The notes below the pieces were generated by a model, which saw only the letters and a list, made by a program, of their open reading frames with translations, was not told the origin of the DNA and did no database searches. The position numbers and the translations under genes are program-made. 61,528 nucleotides of DNA from the NCBI GenBank assembly GCA_028293765.1, contig JAQGOG010000182.1, positions 1 to 61,528 on the forward strand, read 5' to 3'. Source of the DNA: Gammaproteobacteria bacterium. Lineage in GTDB: Bacteria; Pseudomonadota; Gammaproteobacteria; Steroidobacterales; Steroidobacteraceae. This document shows, in pieces, positions 9,424 through 18,423 of this stretch. Numbering within the stretch: position 1 is the first letter of the stretch; every line of letters begins with the position of its first letter.

Positions 9424-10491
9424 TTGCCCCCAGGTGAGCCCTTGCCCGCAGACCCGTTGCACCGTGGTTCGCTGCTGCAGCGTCTGCCGCTGGTGACGCT
9501 GTACTTGACGGAGCGCTGCAACTCCCGCTGCGTGACCTGCGACTATTGGCGCCATGGCCGAACGGACCTGAGTCTCGCGGCGGCGACGCGACTACTGCCA
9601 AGTCTCACCCGCCTGCAAACCCAGGTGGCATTGATCTCCGGCGGCGAGCCGCTGCTCAACCCCGACTGGGCGCAGATCGCGCAGCTGCTGAAAGACAATG
9701 GCCAGAAGCTCTGGTTGCTGACCTCCGGCTTGTCCCTTGCAAAGCACGCGCGCCGGGCAACAGAGCTGTTCGACGCGATCACGGTTTCCCTGGACGGGAC
9801 TAACCGCGCGACCTACGCCGCAATCCGCGGCTTGGACGCCTTCGACAAGGTGTGCGAGGGCATCGAGGCGGCCGCGCGGGCGGGCGTTCCGCCCAGCCTG
9901 CGCGTCACCTTGCAGCGGTCCAATTACCGGGAGCTGCCGGGTTTTGTCGATTTAGCGCGGCAGACCGGCGCCCGGCAGATTTCGTTTCTGGCGGTCGACG
10001 TCGCCAACCCGCACGCGTTTGGCCGCACGGATGATTTTGCCGCCGATGTGGCGCTTCGTCCGGAGGATCTGCCGATATTCGAGCAACTCCTCGGCGTTCT
10101 GGAGCAGGAGTATGCCGAGGACTTTCGCTCGGCGTACATCGCCGAGAGCCCGCAGAAGCTGCGGCGCATCCTGCAATACTTCGCCGCGCTCCATGGACAG
10201 GGGGCGTATCCACCGGTTCGTTGCAACGCGCCCGAGTTTTCCGCGGTCGTGGGTGTGAAGGGTCAGATGCAACCGTGCTTCTTCATTCCGGGGCCCGCGG
10301 ATGCACAGCTGCACGGGGATGTCCCAGGCGCGCTGAACAGCACTGGAATGGTTGCTCTGCGCGCGTCTATACGCGCGGGCGAGCGCGCCGAATGCGCCAC
10401 CTGCGTGTGTTCCTTGTGGCGCGATCTCGACAAGATCGAGGGGACACTTCTTCCCGAGCGGTTGGTTGGTTTCGGTTCAGAGGCTGTATGA
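9424..10491 (+). CDS. Radical SAM protein with SPASM-like C-terminus
   Basis: Radical SAM enzyme of 355 residues. Cys32, Cys36 and Cys39 (CNSRCVTC) bind the 4Fe-4S cluster that cleaves SAM, and ISGGEPL follows as the SAM-contacting motif. C-terminal cysteines 267, 285, 324, 327 and 329 suggest an auxiliary iron-sulfur site of the SPASM/Twitch kind, as in PqqE, MftC and other peptide- or glycan-modifying enzymes. The start is uncertain: TTG at 9424, or TTG at 9442 with AGGTGA just upstream. The stop overlaps the next start as ATGA, so the gene is translationally coupled to the B12-binding radical SAM protein. Confidence 0.88.
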   Translation: MPPGEPLPADPLHRGSLLQRLPLVTLYLTERCNSRCVTCDYWRHGRTDLSLAAATRLLPSLTRLQTQVALISGGEPLLNPDWAQIAQLLKDNGQKLWLLTSGLSLAKHARRATELFDAITVSLDGTNRATYAAIRGLDAFDKVCEGIEAAARAGVPPSLRVTLQRSNYRELPGFVDLARQTGARQISFLAVDVANPHAFGRTDDFAADVALRPEDLPIFEQLLGVLEQEYAEDFRSAYIAESPQKLRRILQYFAALHGQGAYPPVRCNAPEFSAVVGVKGQMQPCFFIPGPADAQLHGDVPGALNSTGMVALRASIRAGERAECATCVCSLWRDLDKIEGTLLPERLVGFGSEAV

Positions 10492-12002
10492 CCCCTTCGC
10501 AACGTATCCTGCTGATCAATCCCACGATTACCTCCCGGCGCAGTGCCCGGTTTCCGCTCGCGGTTCTCAATCTCTCGGCGGGGCTCGACGGGAAATACGC
10601 CTCCACCATCATCGACGGCAATATCGACCGCGATTTCGTCTCCGCCGCCGTGCGTGCCGTCGGCTGCGGGGGCATCGATGCCGTCGGGGTGAGCGTCATG
10701 GGAGGGCCCCAACTTCCAACAGCCATTGCCGCCTCCCGAGCGATCCGGGCCGCCTCTCCCGCCACTCCGATCATCTGGGGCGGCCACTTCCCGACCATCT
10801 GCGCGGCAGCGGGCCTCAACGTGCCGTACGTCGACTATGTCGTTCGAGGCCAGGGAGAGGCAACCTTCGGCGAGCTTCTGGATGCCGTTTTCAGCGGCGC
10901 CACCGACAGGCTCGCCACGATTGCCGGATTGTCATGGCGCTCGGGCAGCGAAGTCGTGCACAACAGGAATCGCCCGTTCTCTCCCGCCGGCCCTGGCCGA
11001 ACGCTGCCGTACGAGCGGCTCGGAGATCCCACGCGGTATCTGGGCAGAACCTATCTTGGGCGGCGCACAGCGGGCTATCAGGCAGCCCTGGGCTGCCGGT
11101 TCCGCTGCACGTTCTGCGGCGTGGCCGCCATGTTTCGTGGCAAGACGGCATTGCCGCCCGCGCAACGGCTGGACGCTGATCTGGAATTCCTCAAGACACA
11201 GCTCGGCGCCGATTCCGTGCTGTTTTTCGACCATAACTTTTTCGACCGTGAGGTCGACACCGTGCCGCTGCTCGAGGTCCTCGCGAAACACGCGCTGCCG
11301 TGGTGGTGTTTTGCGCGATCCGACGCGCTCTTGAACCTTTCCGAACGCTCCTGGGCGCTCGTCAGGAAAAGTCGTCTGCGGATGGCCTACATCGGCGCGG
11401 AGTCGGCGAGCGACTCCCAGCTGCATGATATGCGCAAGGGCACCAGCTCCAATCAGACACTCGAGGCCGTCAAGCTGTGCCGCAGTCAGGGCGTCATTCC
11501 GGAGCTGTCGTTCATGCTGGCGCCCCCACAGGATCCGGAGGGCGAGACGGAAAGAACCTTCGAGTTCATCCGCCACATCAAGCAGCTGCATCCGCAGACG
11601 GAAATCATGATTTACGTCTACGCGCCGCTCCCCCCGCCACCCCTCGATCCGAGTCCGCAGGTGGTGCGCACGGTCAACGGGCTGCGCGACGCCGCTGGCC
11701 GGCCTCTGGTGTTTCCTCGAACCGCCGACGAGTGGGCTCACCCGCAATGGCTGCGCTACTGGTGTCACACGGATGTCCCCTGGCTCTCGGCTCGTCTCCG
11801 GGAAAGGATCCATGACTTCACGACCGTGTTGGGATGCAGATTTCCCACCGTCACTGACATCCGTTCTCCTTCTGTTGGGAAGGCCGGTCTTCGGGCCCTC
11901 GCATCCTGGCGCTACCGCTTGCGACGTTACGATCGGCCGTGGGAGCTCGACCTCTCGAAGAAATTCATCCGCCTCTGGGACCCGCGCTTAGCCGGCCTTT
12001 AG
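10488..12002 (+). CDS. B12-binding domain radical SAM protein
   Basis: Protein of 504 residues with an N-terminal cobalamin-binding-like Rossmann domain (about 1-150) and a radical SAM domain containing Cys203, Cys207 and Cys210 (CRFRCTFC). This architecture (BchE/HpnJ/P-methylase type) performs C- or P-methylation, ring formation or other radical chemistry on unactivated carbons. The ATG at 10488 overlaps the preceding stop as ATGA. The open frame extends further upstream, but that part only shadows the previous gene. It sits second in an operon with glycosyltransferases and an exporter; the substrate is unknown. Confidence 0.9.
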   Translation: MTPSQRILLINPTITSRRSARFPLAVLNLSAGLDGKYASTIIDGNIDRDFVSAAVRAVGCGGIDAVGVSVMGGPQLPTAIAASRAIRAASPATPIIWGGHFPTICAAAGLNVPYVDYVVRGQGEATFGELLDAVFSGATDRLATIAGLSWRSGSEVVHNRNRPFSPAGPGRTLPYERLGDPTRYLGRTYLGRRTAGYQAALGCRFRCTFCGVAAMFRGKTALPPAQRLDADLEFLKTQLGADSVLFFDHNFFDREVDTVPLLEVLAKHALPWWCFARSDALLNLSERSWALVRKSRLRMAYIGAESASDSQLHDMRKGTSSNQTLEAVKLCRSQGVIPELSFMLAPPQDPEGETERTFEFIRHIKQLHPQTEIMIYVYAPLPPPPLDPSPQVVRTVNGLRDAAGRPLVFPRTADEWAHPQWLRYWCHTDVPWLSARLRERIHDFTTVLGCRFPTVTDIRSPSVGKAGLRALASWRYRLRRYDRPWELDLSKKFIRLWDPRLAGL

Positions 12003-12018
12003 ACGATCGGGCAGCCAC

Positions 12019-13197
12019 TTGTTGCATGTCGCACAGATCAGTTTCTTCACCGACCCCGAAGGACGCGCACCGGAGCAACTCCTGCGCGCGTGGCCCTCTC
12101 TGGTCGATGTTGCCGAAGCCGCATCGCAAGGGGGCGCTCGCGTGTCGGTCATCCAGGCCTGCGCTCGCAAGCAGGCACTCACACGCAACGGCGTCAGGTA
12201 TTACTTTCTTCCGTTCGGACGCGGCGCTTCGACGCCCGACACCGCCAATTGCCTTGGCGAGCTGCTGAGCGAGCTGGCACCCGAGGTCCTGCATGTGCAA
12301 GGCCTCGGATTCGCGCACGACGTGGTGGCGCTCGCGCTTCTCGCGCCCGGCACTCCAATAATCCTTCAGGATCATGCGAATCGACTCCCGCGGCTCTGGC
12401 GGCGCCGGCTGTGGCGACGCGGATTTTCCGTGGCTGCGGGAATCTCGTTTTGCTCACGCGAGCAGGCACGGCCCTTTGTGCGCGCCGGCCTTATACAGGC
12501 GCAAACGCAGGTGTATGAGATTCCGGAATGCCCCAGTCGCTTTATAACGGGGGATCAAGCCGAGGCGCGGCGCGCTACTGGTCTGGAAGGTGATCCTTGC
12601 TTGCTGTGGGTCGGGCATCTGGACCCTAACAAGGACCCCATTACGGTGCTCAATGGAGTCAGTGAGGCCAGTCGACGGCTGCCGGAACTGCAACTTTGGT
12701 GCTGTTTTGGAACCGCACCGCTGCTGCCGATCGTACAAAGGCGCATCGACAGCGATCCACGCCTGCGGCACCGCGTGCACCTGGTGGGACGGGTTGCGCA
12801 CGAGCGGATCGAACAACTGATGCGTGCGGCGGATATCTTTGTGCTTGGCAGCCACCGGGAGGGGAGCGGATATTCCTTGATCGAGGCGCTCGCCTGCGGT
12901 TTGTCGCCCGTCGTCAGCGACATCCCGTCGTTTCGCAACTTGACGGCAGGCGGGACCGGGGGCGCATTGTGGCCGTGCGAAGACGCGAAAGCGTTGACTG
13001 CGGCTCTGATATCGGTCGCCGCCCAGCCAAGGTCAGAGGTACGTGCGGTGGTGCGGGCGCACTTCGACAACGAGCTGTCCTTCGAAGCGGTCGGCCGAAA
13101 GCTGACTTCAGCCTACCGCGAACTGCTGGAACGCGAACGCAGGCGGTCGCCGCGCAGCAACGAGCGCTCCGCTCTCACCTCCTCGAGGAGCAGCTGA
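12019..13197 (+). CDS. Glycosyltransferase family 4 protein
   Basis: GT-B glycosyltransferase of 392 residues. The C-terminal half shows the usual GT4 features: WVGHLDPNKDP opening the donor domain, and HREGSGYSLIEALACG, the nucleotide-sugar EX7E region, at about 278-293. The N-terminal acceptor domain holds motifs like LHVQGLGFAHD. It would transfer a sugar from a nucleotide donor to an unknown acceptor in the cytoplasm. The start is probably TTG at 12019 or 12022, as no ATG fits. It lies 16 nt after the B12 radical SAM gene and 2 nt before the GT2 gene, inside one operon. Confidence 0.9.
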   Translation: MLHVAQISFFTDPEGRAPEQLLRAWPSLVDVAEAASQGGARVSVIQACARKQALTRNGVRYYFLPFGRGASTPDTANCLGELLSELAPEVLHVQGLGFAHDVVALALLAPGTPIILQDHANRLPRLWRRRLWRRGFSVAAGISFCSREQARPFVRAGLIQAQTQVYEIPECPSRFITGDQAEARRATGLEGDPCLLWVGHLDPNKDPITVLNGVSEASRRLPELQLWCCFGTAPLLPIVQRRIDSDPRLRHRVHLVGRVAHERIEQLMRAADIFVLGSHREGSGYSLIEALACGLSPVVSDIPSFRNLTAGGTGGALWPCEDAKALTAALISVAAQPRSEVRAVVRAHFDNELSFEAVGRKLTSAYRELLERERRRSPRSNERSALTSSRSS

Positions 13198-13199
13198 CA

Positions 13200-14174
13200 G
13201 TGCAGCCGGCAGTGTCGATCATCATGCCGACCTTCAATCGACCGAAGTACCTTCGTGCGGCGATAGAGTCGGTGATGGCACAGACCTTTCGCGACTGGGA
13301 ACTCATCATTGCCGACGACGGCTCCGGCCCGGACACGCAGGCCTATCTGCGAACCCTCGCCGCTGAGCCCCGAGTCAAGGTGCTCTGGCTTGCACACACT
13401 GGCAATCCGCCCGCCGTTCGCAACGTGGCGTTACGGGAAGCCAAGGGCGAGTACGTGGCTTTTCTGGACTCCGACGACGTGTGGAAAGAACAGAAATTGG
13501 CGACTCAGATCGCATCGCTCCGATCTCATGGTGCGCGCGAGTGGAGTTATACCGGGTTCACCATGGTGGACGACTGTGGCAGTCCTCTGACCGGGACGGG
13601 TGCCAGAGAATGCCCTGCAATCGACGGCTGGTTCCTCGATCCGCTGCTGAAGGGGGAGCCTATGATCGTGCAATCAAGCGTCGCTGTGCGTCGCGAGCTG
13701 ATCCAAAGAGTCGGAGGCTACGATGACGAGTTGCCCGTCTGCGGAGACTACGCGCTGTGGATCCGGCTGGCGCAGCAAAGTGAGATCGAGTTCATCGCTG
13801 CGCCCCTCGTCCTCGTTCGCCGCCACGAGGAGCATTACTCCGATGACATCGCGGGTCTGGAGGACTTGCGACGGATGCTGGAGAAGGTGCAGCGGTCCGG
13901 CGTCGCTCCGCATCTGGACGCTGTCTTGCAGGAACGGCGCGCCAAAGTCGCGGCGGGCCTTGCCAGAGGCCATGCGTTGTACCGGAGCAGGCTCCGCGTC
14001 CTGAGTACCCTCTTATCGAGTGTTCACTATTCGTGGCGGTATCGGGAATGGTGGCTCGAGGCATTGAAGGCGACGGTCCGGGCCTTTGCAACCTCGCGTC
14101 TGCTGAGCATCGTCAGCAAGTACCGTAGTGATGGCCGCGCAAAGAGCGGAAGCTCAGGCGTGAGTTGCCGATGA
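13200..14174 (+). CDS. Glycosyltransferase family 2 protein
   Basis: GT-A glycosyltransferase of 324 residues. The N-terminus has the GT2 opening VSIIMPTFNRP, and the metal/donor-binding DSDD at 90-93 is intact. The C-terminal third is Arg-rich and amphipathic, possibly membrane-associated. The GTG at 13200 follows GAGGAG with 9-nt spacing, and the preceding stop is 2 nt upstream. The open frame continues further 5' only as a shadow of the GT4 gene. The stop overlaps the exporter gene start as ATGA. The two glycosyltransferases probably build a short glycan or decorate the radical SAM product. Confidence 0.92.
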   Translation: MQPAVSIIMPTFNRPKYLRAAIESVMAQTFRDWELIIADDGSGPDTQAYLRTLAAEPRVKVLWLAHTGNPPAVRNVALREAKGEYVAFLDSDDVWKEQKLATQIASLRSHGAREWSYTGFTMVDDCGSPLTGTGARECPAIDGWFLDPLLKGEPMIVQSSVAVRRELIQRVGGYDDELPVCGDYALWIRLAQQSEIEFIAAPLVLVRRHEEHYSDDIAGLEDLRRMLEKVQRSGVAPHLDAVLQERRAKVAAGLARGHALYRSRLRVLSTLLSSVHYSWRYREWWLEALKATVRAFATSRLLSIVSKYRSDGRAKSGSSGVSCR

Positions 14175-15994
14175 GAACTCTGCTTAGGGTATGGCGTCTC
14201 CTCGACCCGCGGCAGCAACGACGCCTGGTGGGGCTGCAGATGCTCTCCGTGCTGATGGCGCTTTCCACCATTGGTGGACTCGCGCCTATCCTGCCGTTCT
14301 TCAGTGCGCTTGCGGAGCCGCATGCGATCGCTCATTACCCGGCGCTGCGGTTCCTGTACGAGCACCTTCATTTCTCGGATGAGCATCGCTTCGTGGTCGC
14401 GCTCGGTGTTGCGTTTGCGGCCGGAGTCGTGCTCTCGAATGGAATCAACCTGCTCGGTTCACTCGCCATCGATCGCTTTGCGTACCAGGTGGGCGATGCC
14501 CTGCACACAGCCTTGTTCGATGAATACCTGCACCGCAGCTATGGATTCCATGCAAAGTCCCACAGCGCGAAATTGACGAACAATGTTCTCCACGAGACGG
14601 GGCGGGTGACGGCCGGCATCCTGCGGCACGGCCTCATCCTCGTTACCAATATCGTCACGATCGTGTTCATTGTCGGGTCAATGATCTTTCTCAATCCCCG
14701 TGTCGCGATGCTTGCAATCGTCGGACTCGGCGCAAGCTACGCCGCCGTGTACGCGCTTGCGCGCCGCAGATTGCGGCGCAATGGTCGGATCGAGAGTCGT
14801 GAGTATGCAGAGCGAACCAAGATCGTCAGCGAGAGTTTGGGCGCGATCAAGGAGCTCATCATCCTGCAGGCGCAGCGCTCGTTCGTCGTCAGGTTCGCGC
14901 GCAGCTGTCAGTCGATTTCCGCAACCGTCGTCAGCACTCTGGCCATTTCACAAAGTCCCCGACCCATCCTGGAGTGTGCCACGGTTTGCGTCCTGGTGAC
15001 GGTCGCGCTTTATACGAGCAACAGTGGGGAAGGAGTGGGCCCGTGGATAGCGCAGCTGAGCTTCATGGGGCTGGCGGTCTATCGGCTGTTACCGGCGCTG
15101 CAGCAGGCTTTTCTGGCCATTGTCAGAATTCGCGCGGATCGCCCCGCGCTCGAGAGTGTCGCTGACGATCTGCAGCGGGCACGAACCCAGGGACCCGTTG
15201 CAGGCTCCACTGCGGCCGGGCACGCCTGGCGCGGCAGGCCGCGTCGCGAAATCCAGCTGCGCGGAGTCTCGTTTTTTCCTGCCGAGGGCCGGCCAGCGGC
15301 GATTGCGAACCTGACGCTGTGCATCCCCGCGGGCACAGTCGTCGGGTTCATCGGCGCCAACGGCTCCGGCAAGACGACCTTGGTCGATCTGCTGAGCGGA
15401 CTGCTCGTTCCACAGTCGGGGCAGGTGGTGGTCGACGGGATGGTGCTCAGCGAGGCCAACCGGAACGCGTGGCAGTCCACTCTCGCTTACGTTCCGCAGA
15501 ACATCTTTATTTGCGACTGCACTGTGGCCGAGAACATTGCCCTCGGGGTTCCGGCCGCGCAGATTGACCACGAGCGGGTGCGCGCGGCTGTACATCTGGC
15601 CCGGCTCGAGGACTGTGTCAATGCGCTGCCCAATCAATATGACGAAGCGCTCGGCGAGCGGGGTGCTCGATTGAGCGGCGGGCAGCGGCAGCGGTTAGGT
15701 ATCGCACGCGCCTTATACCGTGACGCCTCGGTACTCATCATGGACGAGCCCACGAGCGCACTTGATGGCGCTGCCGAGCGTGAGATCATGGATATGCTCG
15801 CCGCACGCCGCGAGGGCAAGACGGTTTTCCTCATAGCTCACCGACTGAGCTCCCTGCAGCACTGCGATGTGATCCACGAGCTTGCCAAGGGGCAGATCGT
15901 TCGAAGCGGAACCTACAACGAGCTGAGCGTGGCGTGGGGCGCCGATCGTGCTGCGCTCCACGCTTACGCCGTCTCAGGCGTCAACGCCTCCTGA
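14171..15994 (+). CDS. ABC transporter, fused permease and ATPase
   Basis: Half-size exporter of 607 residues. The N-terminal transmembrane domain (about 1-320) has six predicted helices. The ATPase domain has Walker A GANGSGKT (395-402), signature LSGGQ (501-505), Walker B with Asp525-Glu526, and switch His557. This layout fits MsbA- or PglK-like exporters of lipids, lipid-linked glycans or peptides. No N-terminal peptidase domain is present, so it does not process a leader peptide. The ATG at 14171 overlaps the GT2 stop by 4 nt. The 3' end overlaps the converging flavin-reductase-like gene by 31 nt. Confidence 0.94.
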   Translation: MRTLLRVWRLLDPRQQRRLVGLQMLSVLMALSTIGGLAPILPFFSALAEPHAIAHYPALRFLYEHLHFSDEHRFVVALGVAFAAGVVLSNGINLLGSLAIDRFAYQVGDALHTALFDEYLHRSYGFHAKSHSAKLTNNVLHETGRVTAGILRHGLILVTNIVTIVFIVGSMIFLNPRVAMLAIVGLGASYAAVYALARRRLRRNGRIESREYAERTKIVSESLGAIKELIILQAQRSFVVRFARSCQSISATVVSTLAISQSPRPILECATVCVLVTVALYTSNSGEGVGPWIAQLSFMGLAVYRLLPALQQAFLAIVRIRADRPALESVADDLQRARTQGPVAGSTAAGHAWRGRPRREIQLRGVSFFPAEGRPAAIANLTLCIPAGTVVGFIGANGSGKTTLVDLLSGLLVPQSGQVVVDGMVLSEANRNAWQSTLAYVPQNIFICDCTVAENIALGVPAAQIDHERVRAAVHLARLEDCVNALPNQYDEALGERGARLSGGQRQRLGIARALYRDASVLIMDEPTSALDGAAEREIMDMLAARREGKTVFLIAHRLSSLQHCDVIHELAKGQIVRSGTYNELSVAWGADRAALHAYAVSGVNAS

Positions 15995-16932
15995 AACGGG
16001 CGCTTGTAGCGCATTCTCAGCTGTTGGTGGATCCCGCTGGTATGAAAGAGCTGCGCACCCTGTAGCAGCGGCTGCTCCGAAACGATGCGGCCGATGAAGA
16101 GGGTGTGCGACCCGACGGTTTGAAAATCCAGAATTTCAACTTCCCGGACCCGCAGCGCGATAGCGGGGACGCGCAGCGAGAATTCCCGCGAGCAGAAGGT
16201 CTTGAAGGGCAGACTGTCCCAGTCGACCTGGCTCTGCTTGTGATGAGCACCCAGTTGATAGGCGATCCTGCAGGCGGTCCCCGGAACGTCCGCCAGTGCG
16301 ACCTTGCGCCCACGCTTGATCGTTTCAACCGATGGGCTCGTATTGCGCAATGCCAGCGTGAACGCTCCCGGCTGCAGCGGGCCGACCAGATCCATCGGGA
16401 AGATGTTGCTGTGTTGTCCATCATCGACACTGACGAGGAAAACCGGTCGTGGGCGCAGATAGAACACCATCATCTGCTCCACCGCGGTCGGGGCCATCAA
16501 TACTTTTTCGGGCGGGATGTTGCGCACCGCGCGCTCGTATCTCCAGCTGTCCCAACCGCGGCGCACCCAGTGCGCACAGCGGTGTGCCCCGCCAGTCACT
16601 TCGAACAGGCCCAGGTACGCTGCGGCTGTGTTCCAGTCTCGGAGATGCCTGAGGTGCAGTACGCCGATCACCCGCCCGAGCTCCCGATCACCAAAATGCA
16701 GCTCCGGGCCACGCTCAGGTCGAAGCGCCGACTGCAGCTGGGGAGTCAAGCCTATCCGGAGCGTAAACGGGCGCATGGCGGCGACCGCGCTGTTGTCGGT
16801 CACGTCAAATTCGCCTGCCGCGGTGACCAGGTTGACCGTGACGCTGTGTTGCGACGGGGGCAGGGAGATCGCGAGCCACTGGCCCGTGGGTCGCAACCTG
16901 CTTTTCACGGCCTCAGGGATGGGCAGACGCAT
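15964..16932 (-). CDS. Flavin reductase-like / FMN-binding split-barrel protein
   Basis: Protein of 322 residues. The C-terminal half (about 150-300) looks like a flavin-reductase FMN-binding domain: a barrel strand ending in VFLVSVDDG, then SNIFPMDLVG, FTLALRNTSPS and a late IGRIVSEQP strand. The N-terminal 120 residues match nothing I recognise and may be a second barrel or a partner-binding domain. The ATG at 16932 lies 20 nt inside the upstream methyltransferase gene, indicating coupling; the longer open frame upstream only shadows that gene. Last gene of a tightly overlapping four-gene minus-strand operon. It may supply reduced flavin or be a flavoenzyme tailoring the locus product. Confidence 0.75.
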   Translation of the reverse strand: MRLPIPEAVKSRLRPTGQWLAISLPPSQHSVTVNLVTAAGEFDVTDNSAVAAMRPFTLRIGLTPQLQSALRPERGPELHFGDRELGRVIGVLHLRHLRDWNTAAAYLGLFEVTGGAHRCAHWVRRGWDSWRYERAVRNIPPEKVLMAPTAVEQMMVFYLRPRPVFLVSVDDGQHSNIFPMDLVGPLQPGAFTLALRNTSPSVETIKRGRKVALADVPGTACRIAYQLGAHHKQSQVDWDSLPFKTFCSREFSLRVPAIALRVREVEILDFQTVGSHTLFIGRIVSEQPLLQGAQLFHTSGIHQQLRMRYKRPFQEALTPETA

Positions 16933-17647
16933 GACGTGCTCGTTTGGAAAAAAGTAAGAACAGGTAGCGGCTCGTTGCCAGTGCTGCTCCGCGGGAAGAC
17001 CTGAGCTGTGCGACTGCGGCTCCCGGCAAGCCGCGAATGGCGCGCTCCAGCGTGAAGTGAGGTGCCGCAAGGAGCGCGAAATCGCGCAGCGAGCGCCGGA
17101 ATATGTTGGTAGCCGCCCCCGCGACGCAAAAGTGCCCCTGGCGCCAGTACTGGAGTCTATTGCTCCACCACCACCCGTAGCGCATGTCACCGACGAAGTA
17201 TGGATTGAGCACGCTGGCAAGAAACTCTGCTTTGGGGCTGGTGAGCGCATGCAGCGTTGCGAAAAGCTCGTGCGGGTCATCGATCAGGCTGAGCGGGGCG
17301 AAGTTGGCTGTGACCACGGCAATCTCGTGTTGACGGCGCAGGTTTGGAACGTGCACGTCGACAAACTCCCGGTAGCCACTCTGACATAGATGAATCTGCC
17401 CGGACTCGATCTCGGGACGGCAACGCCGTGCGAACGACGCGCAGATGCGTGGATCCACATCGTACGCAATGACTTTGAAGCCGCGCGCGGCGTAGAATTT
17501 CGCGTCGCTGCCGCAGCCCGCGCCAAAATCGAAGATGCACCCGCCCGGCGCGGCGATCCTCAGGGCGAGATCCCGGAATGCCCGGCGCGCGCGCCGATCG
17601 GACTCGAGAGGGGTGGTCGCGTCAACATCCTCCTCACCTGTGCTCAT
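16913..17647 (-). CDS. Class I SAM-dependent methyltransferase
   Basis: Methyltransferase of 244 residues with motif I FDFGAGCGS near residue 34, followed by an acidic residue at the end of the next strand (VIAYDVDP). Substrate unknown. The ATG at 17647 (MSTGEE) overlaps the preceding methyltransferase gene by 14 nt, and the 3' end overlaps the next gene by 20 nt. A longer in-frame start exists but would lie deep in the neighbour. Two unrelated methyltransferases side by side suggest two separate methylations of one product. Confidence 0.88.
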   Translation of the reverse strand: MSTGEEDVDATTPLESDRRARRAFRDLALRIAAPGGCIFDFGAGCGSDAKFYAARGFKVIAYDVDPRICASFARRCRPEIESGQIHLCQSGYREFVDVHVPNLRRQHEIAVVTANFAPLSLIDDPHELFATLHALTSPKAEFLASVLNPYFVGDMRYGWWWSNRLQYWRQGHFCVAGAATNIFRRSLRDFALLAAPHFTLERAIRGLPGAAVAQLRSSRGAALATSRYLFLLFSKRARHASAHP

Positions 17648-18419
17648 ATGGCTGGCTCGATTGTCCGCTAGTCGCGCCCGCAGCGCTGCGGAGCTCGAAG
17701 ACGATCGCCACGGGCACATCAAGAGCGGCGGGATCGAAGTGAGCGTCGGCCGGAATATCAGCCGGATCGAGTCGCGGCTCCAGCACCCTCACGATCCTCA
17801 GGCCGAGCGCGTCACACGCACGCTCCCAGTCTGGGTACGAGTAGGGAGTGTGGTGGACCGCGTAACGTTGTCCACCGGCATTGAATTCGCGCCGCCACCC
17901 GAGAGCGTGCCCGATCGGGTGGAAGTCGCTGCAGAGAATGACGCCGCCCGGCTGCGTCACGCGCTGGAGCTCAGCCAGGGAGGCGTCGAGTGAGCGAAGG
18001 TGTCCCAGCGTCAGCCCACATATTGTGAGATCCGCCCACCGATCGCGCAACGGCAACGCCCCGACATGCGCCTGTATCAGTTGGAAATGAGGCGTGTCGA
18101 GCTTTGCGCCCGAGTGCGGAACTGCCGCAGCCAGGCTTGCCGCTTGCAGTTCGGCGTTCGCACGAGTCAGCATTTCGCTCGACAAATCGACACCGACTAT
18201 GCGACGAGCGCCACGCCGCAGGGCGTGGATCATGTAGCGCCCGCTGCCGCAACCAGCGTCGAATATAGAACGACCGCCCAGATCCCGAGGGAGAAGCGCG
18301 AGCATCGCCCGCTCCTCGGCCTTCATCAGCGGGTTGTGAGCGCGCGCCGGGTAGGTTGGCGCCCAGCGGGCATACGCGGCCGCCGGTTCCAATATTGGCG
18401 CTGCTGTTTTGTCGTTCAT
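17634..18419 (-). CDS. Class I SAM-dependent methyltransferase (UbiE/biotin-synthesis-like)
   Basis: Methyltransferase of 261 residues. SAM motif I is FDAGCGSGRY around residue 53, followed by VGVDLSSEML, the pattern of Methyltransf_11 family small-molecule methylases. The start at 18419 (MNDKTA) lies 4 nt after the amidohydrolase stop, so the genes are one transcript. The N-terminal AAAYARWAPTYPARAHN segment is typical of UbiE/BioC relatives. The substrate cannot be deduced; context points to the same pathway as the neighbouring amidohydrolase and flavin protein. Confidence 0.9.
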   Translation of the reverse strand: MNDKTAAPILEPAAAYARWAPTYPARAHNPLMKAEERAMLALLPRDLGGRSIFDAGCGSGRYMIHALRRGARRIVGVDLSSEMLTRANAELQAASLAAAVPHSGAKLDTPHFQLIQAHVGALPLRDRWADLTICGLTLGHLRSLDASLAELQRVTQPGGVILCSDFHPIGHALGWRREFNAGGQRYAVHHTPYSYPDWERACDALGLRIVRVLEPRLDPADIPADAHFDPAALDVPVAIVFELRSAAGATSGQSSQPYEHR

Positions 18420-18423
18420 CACG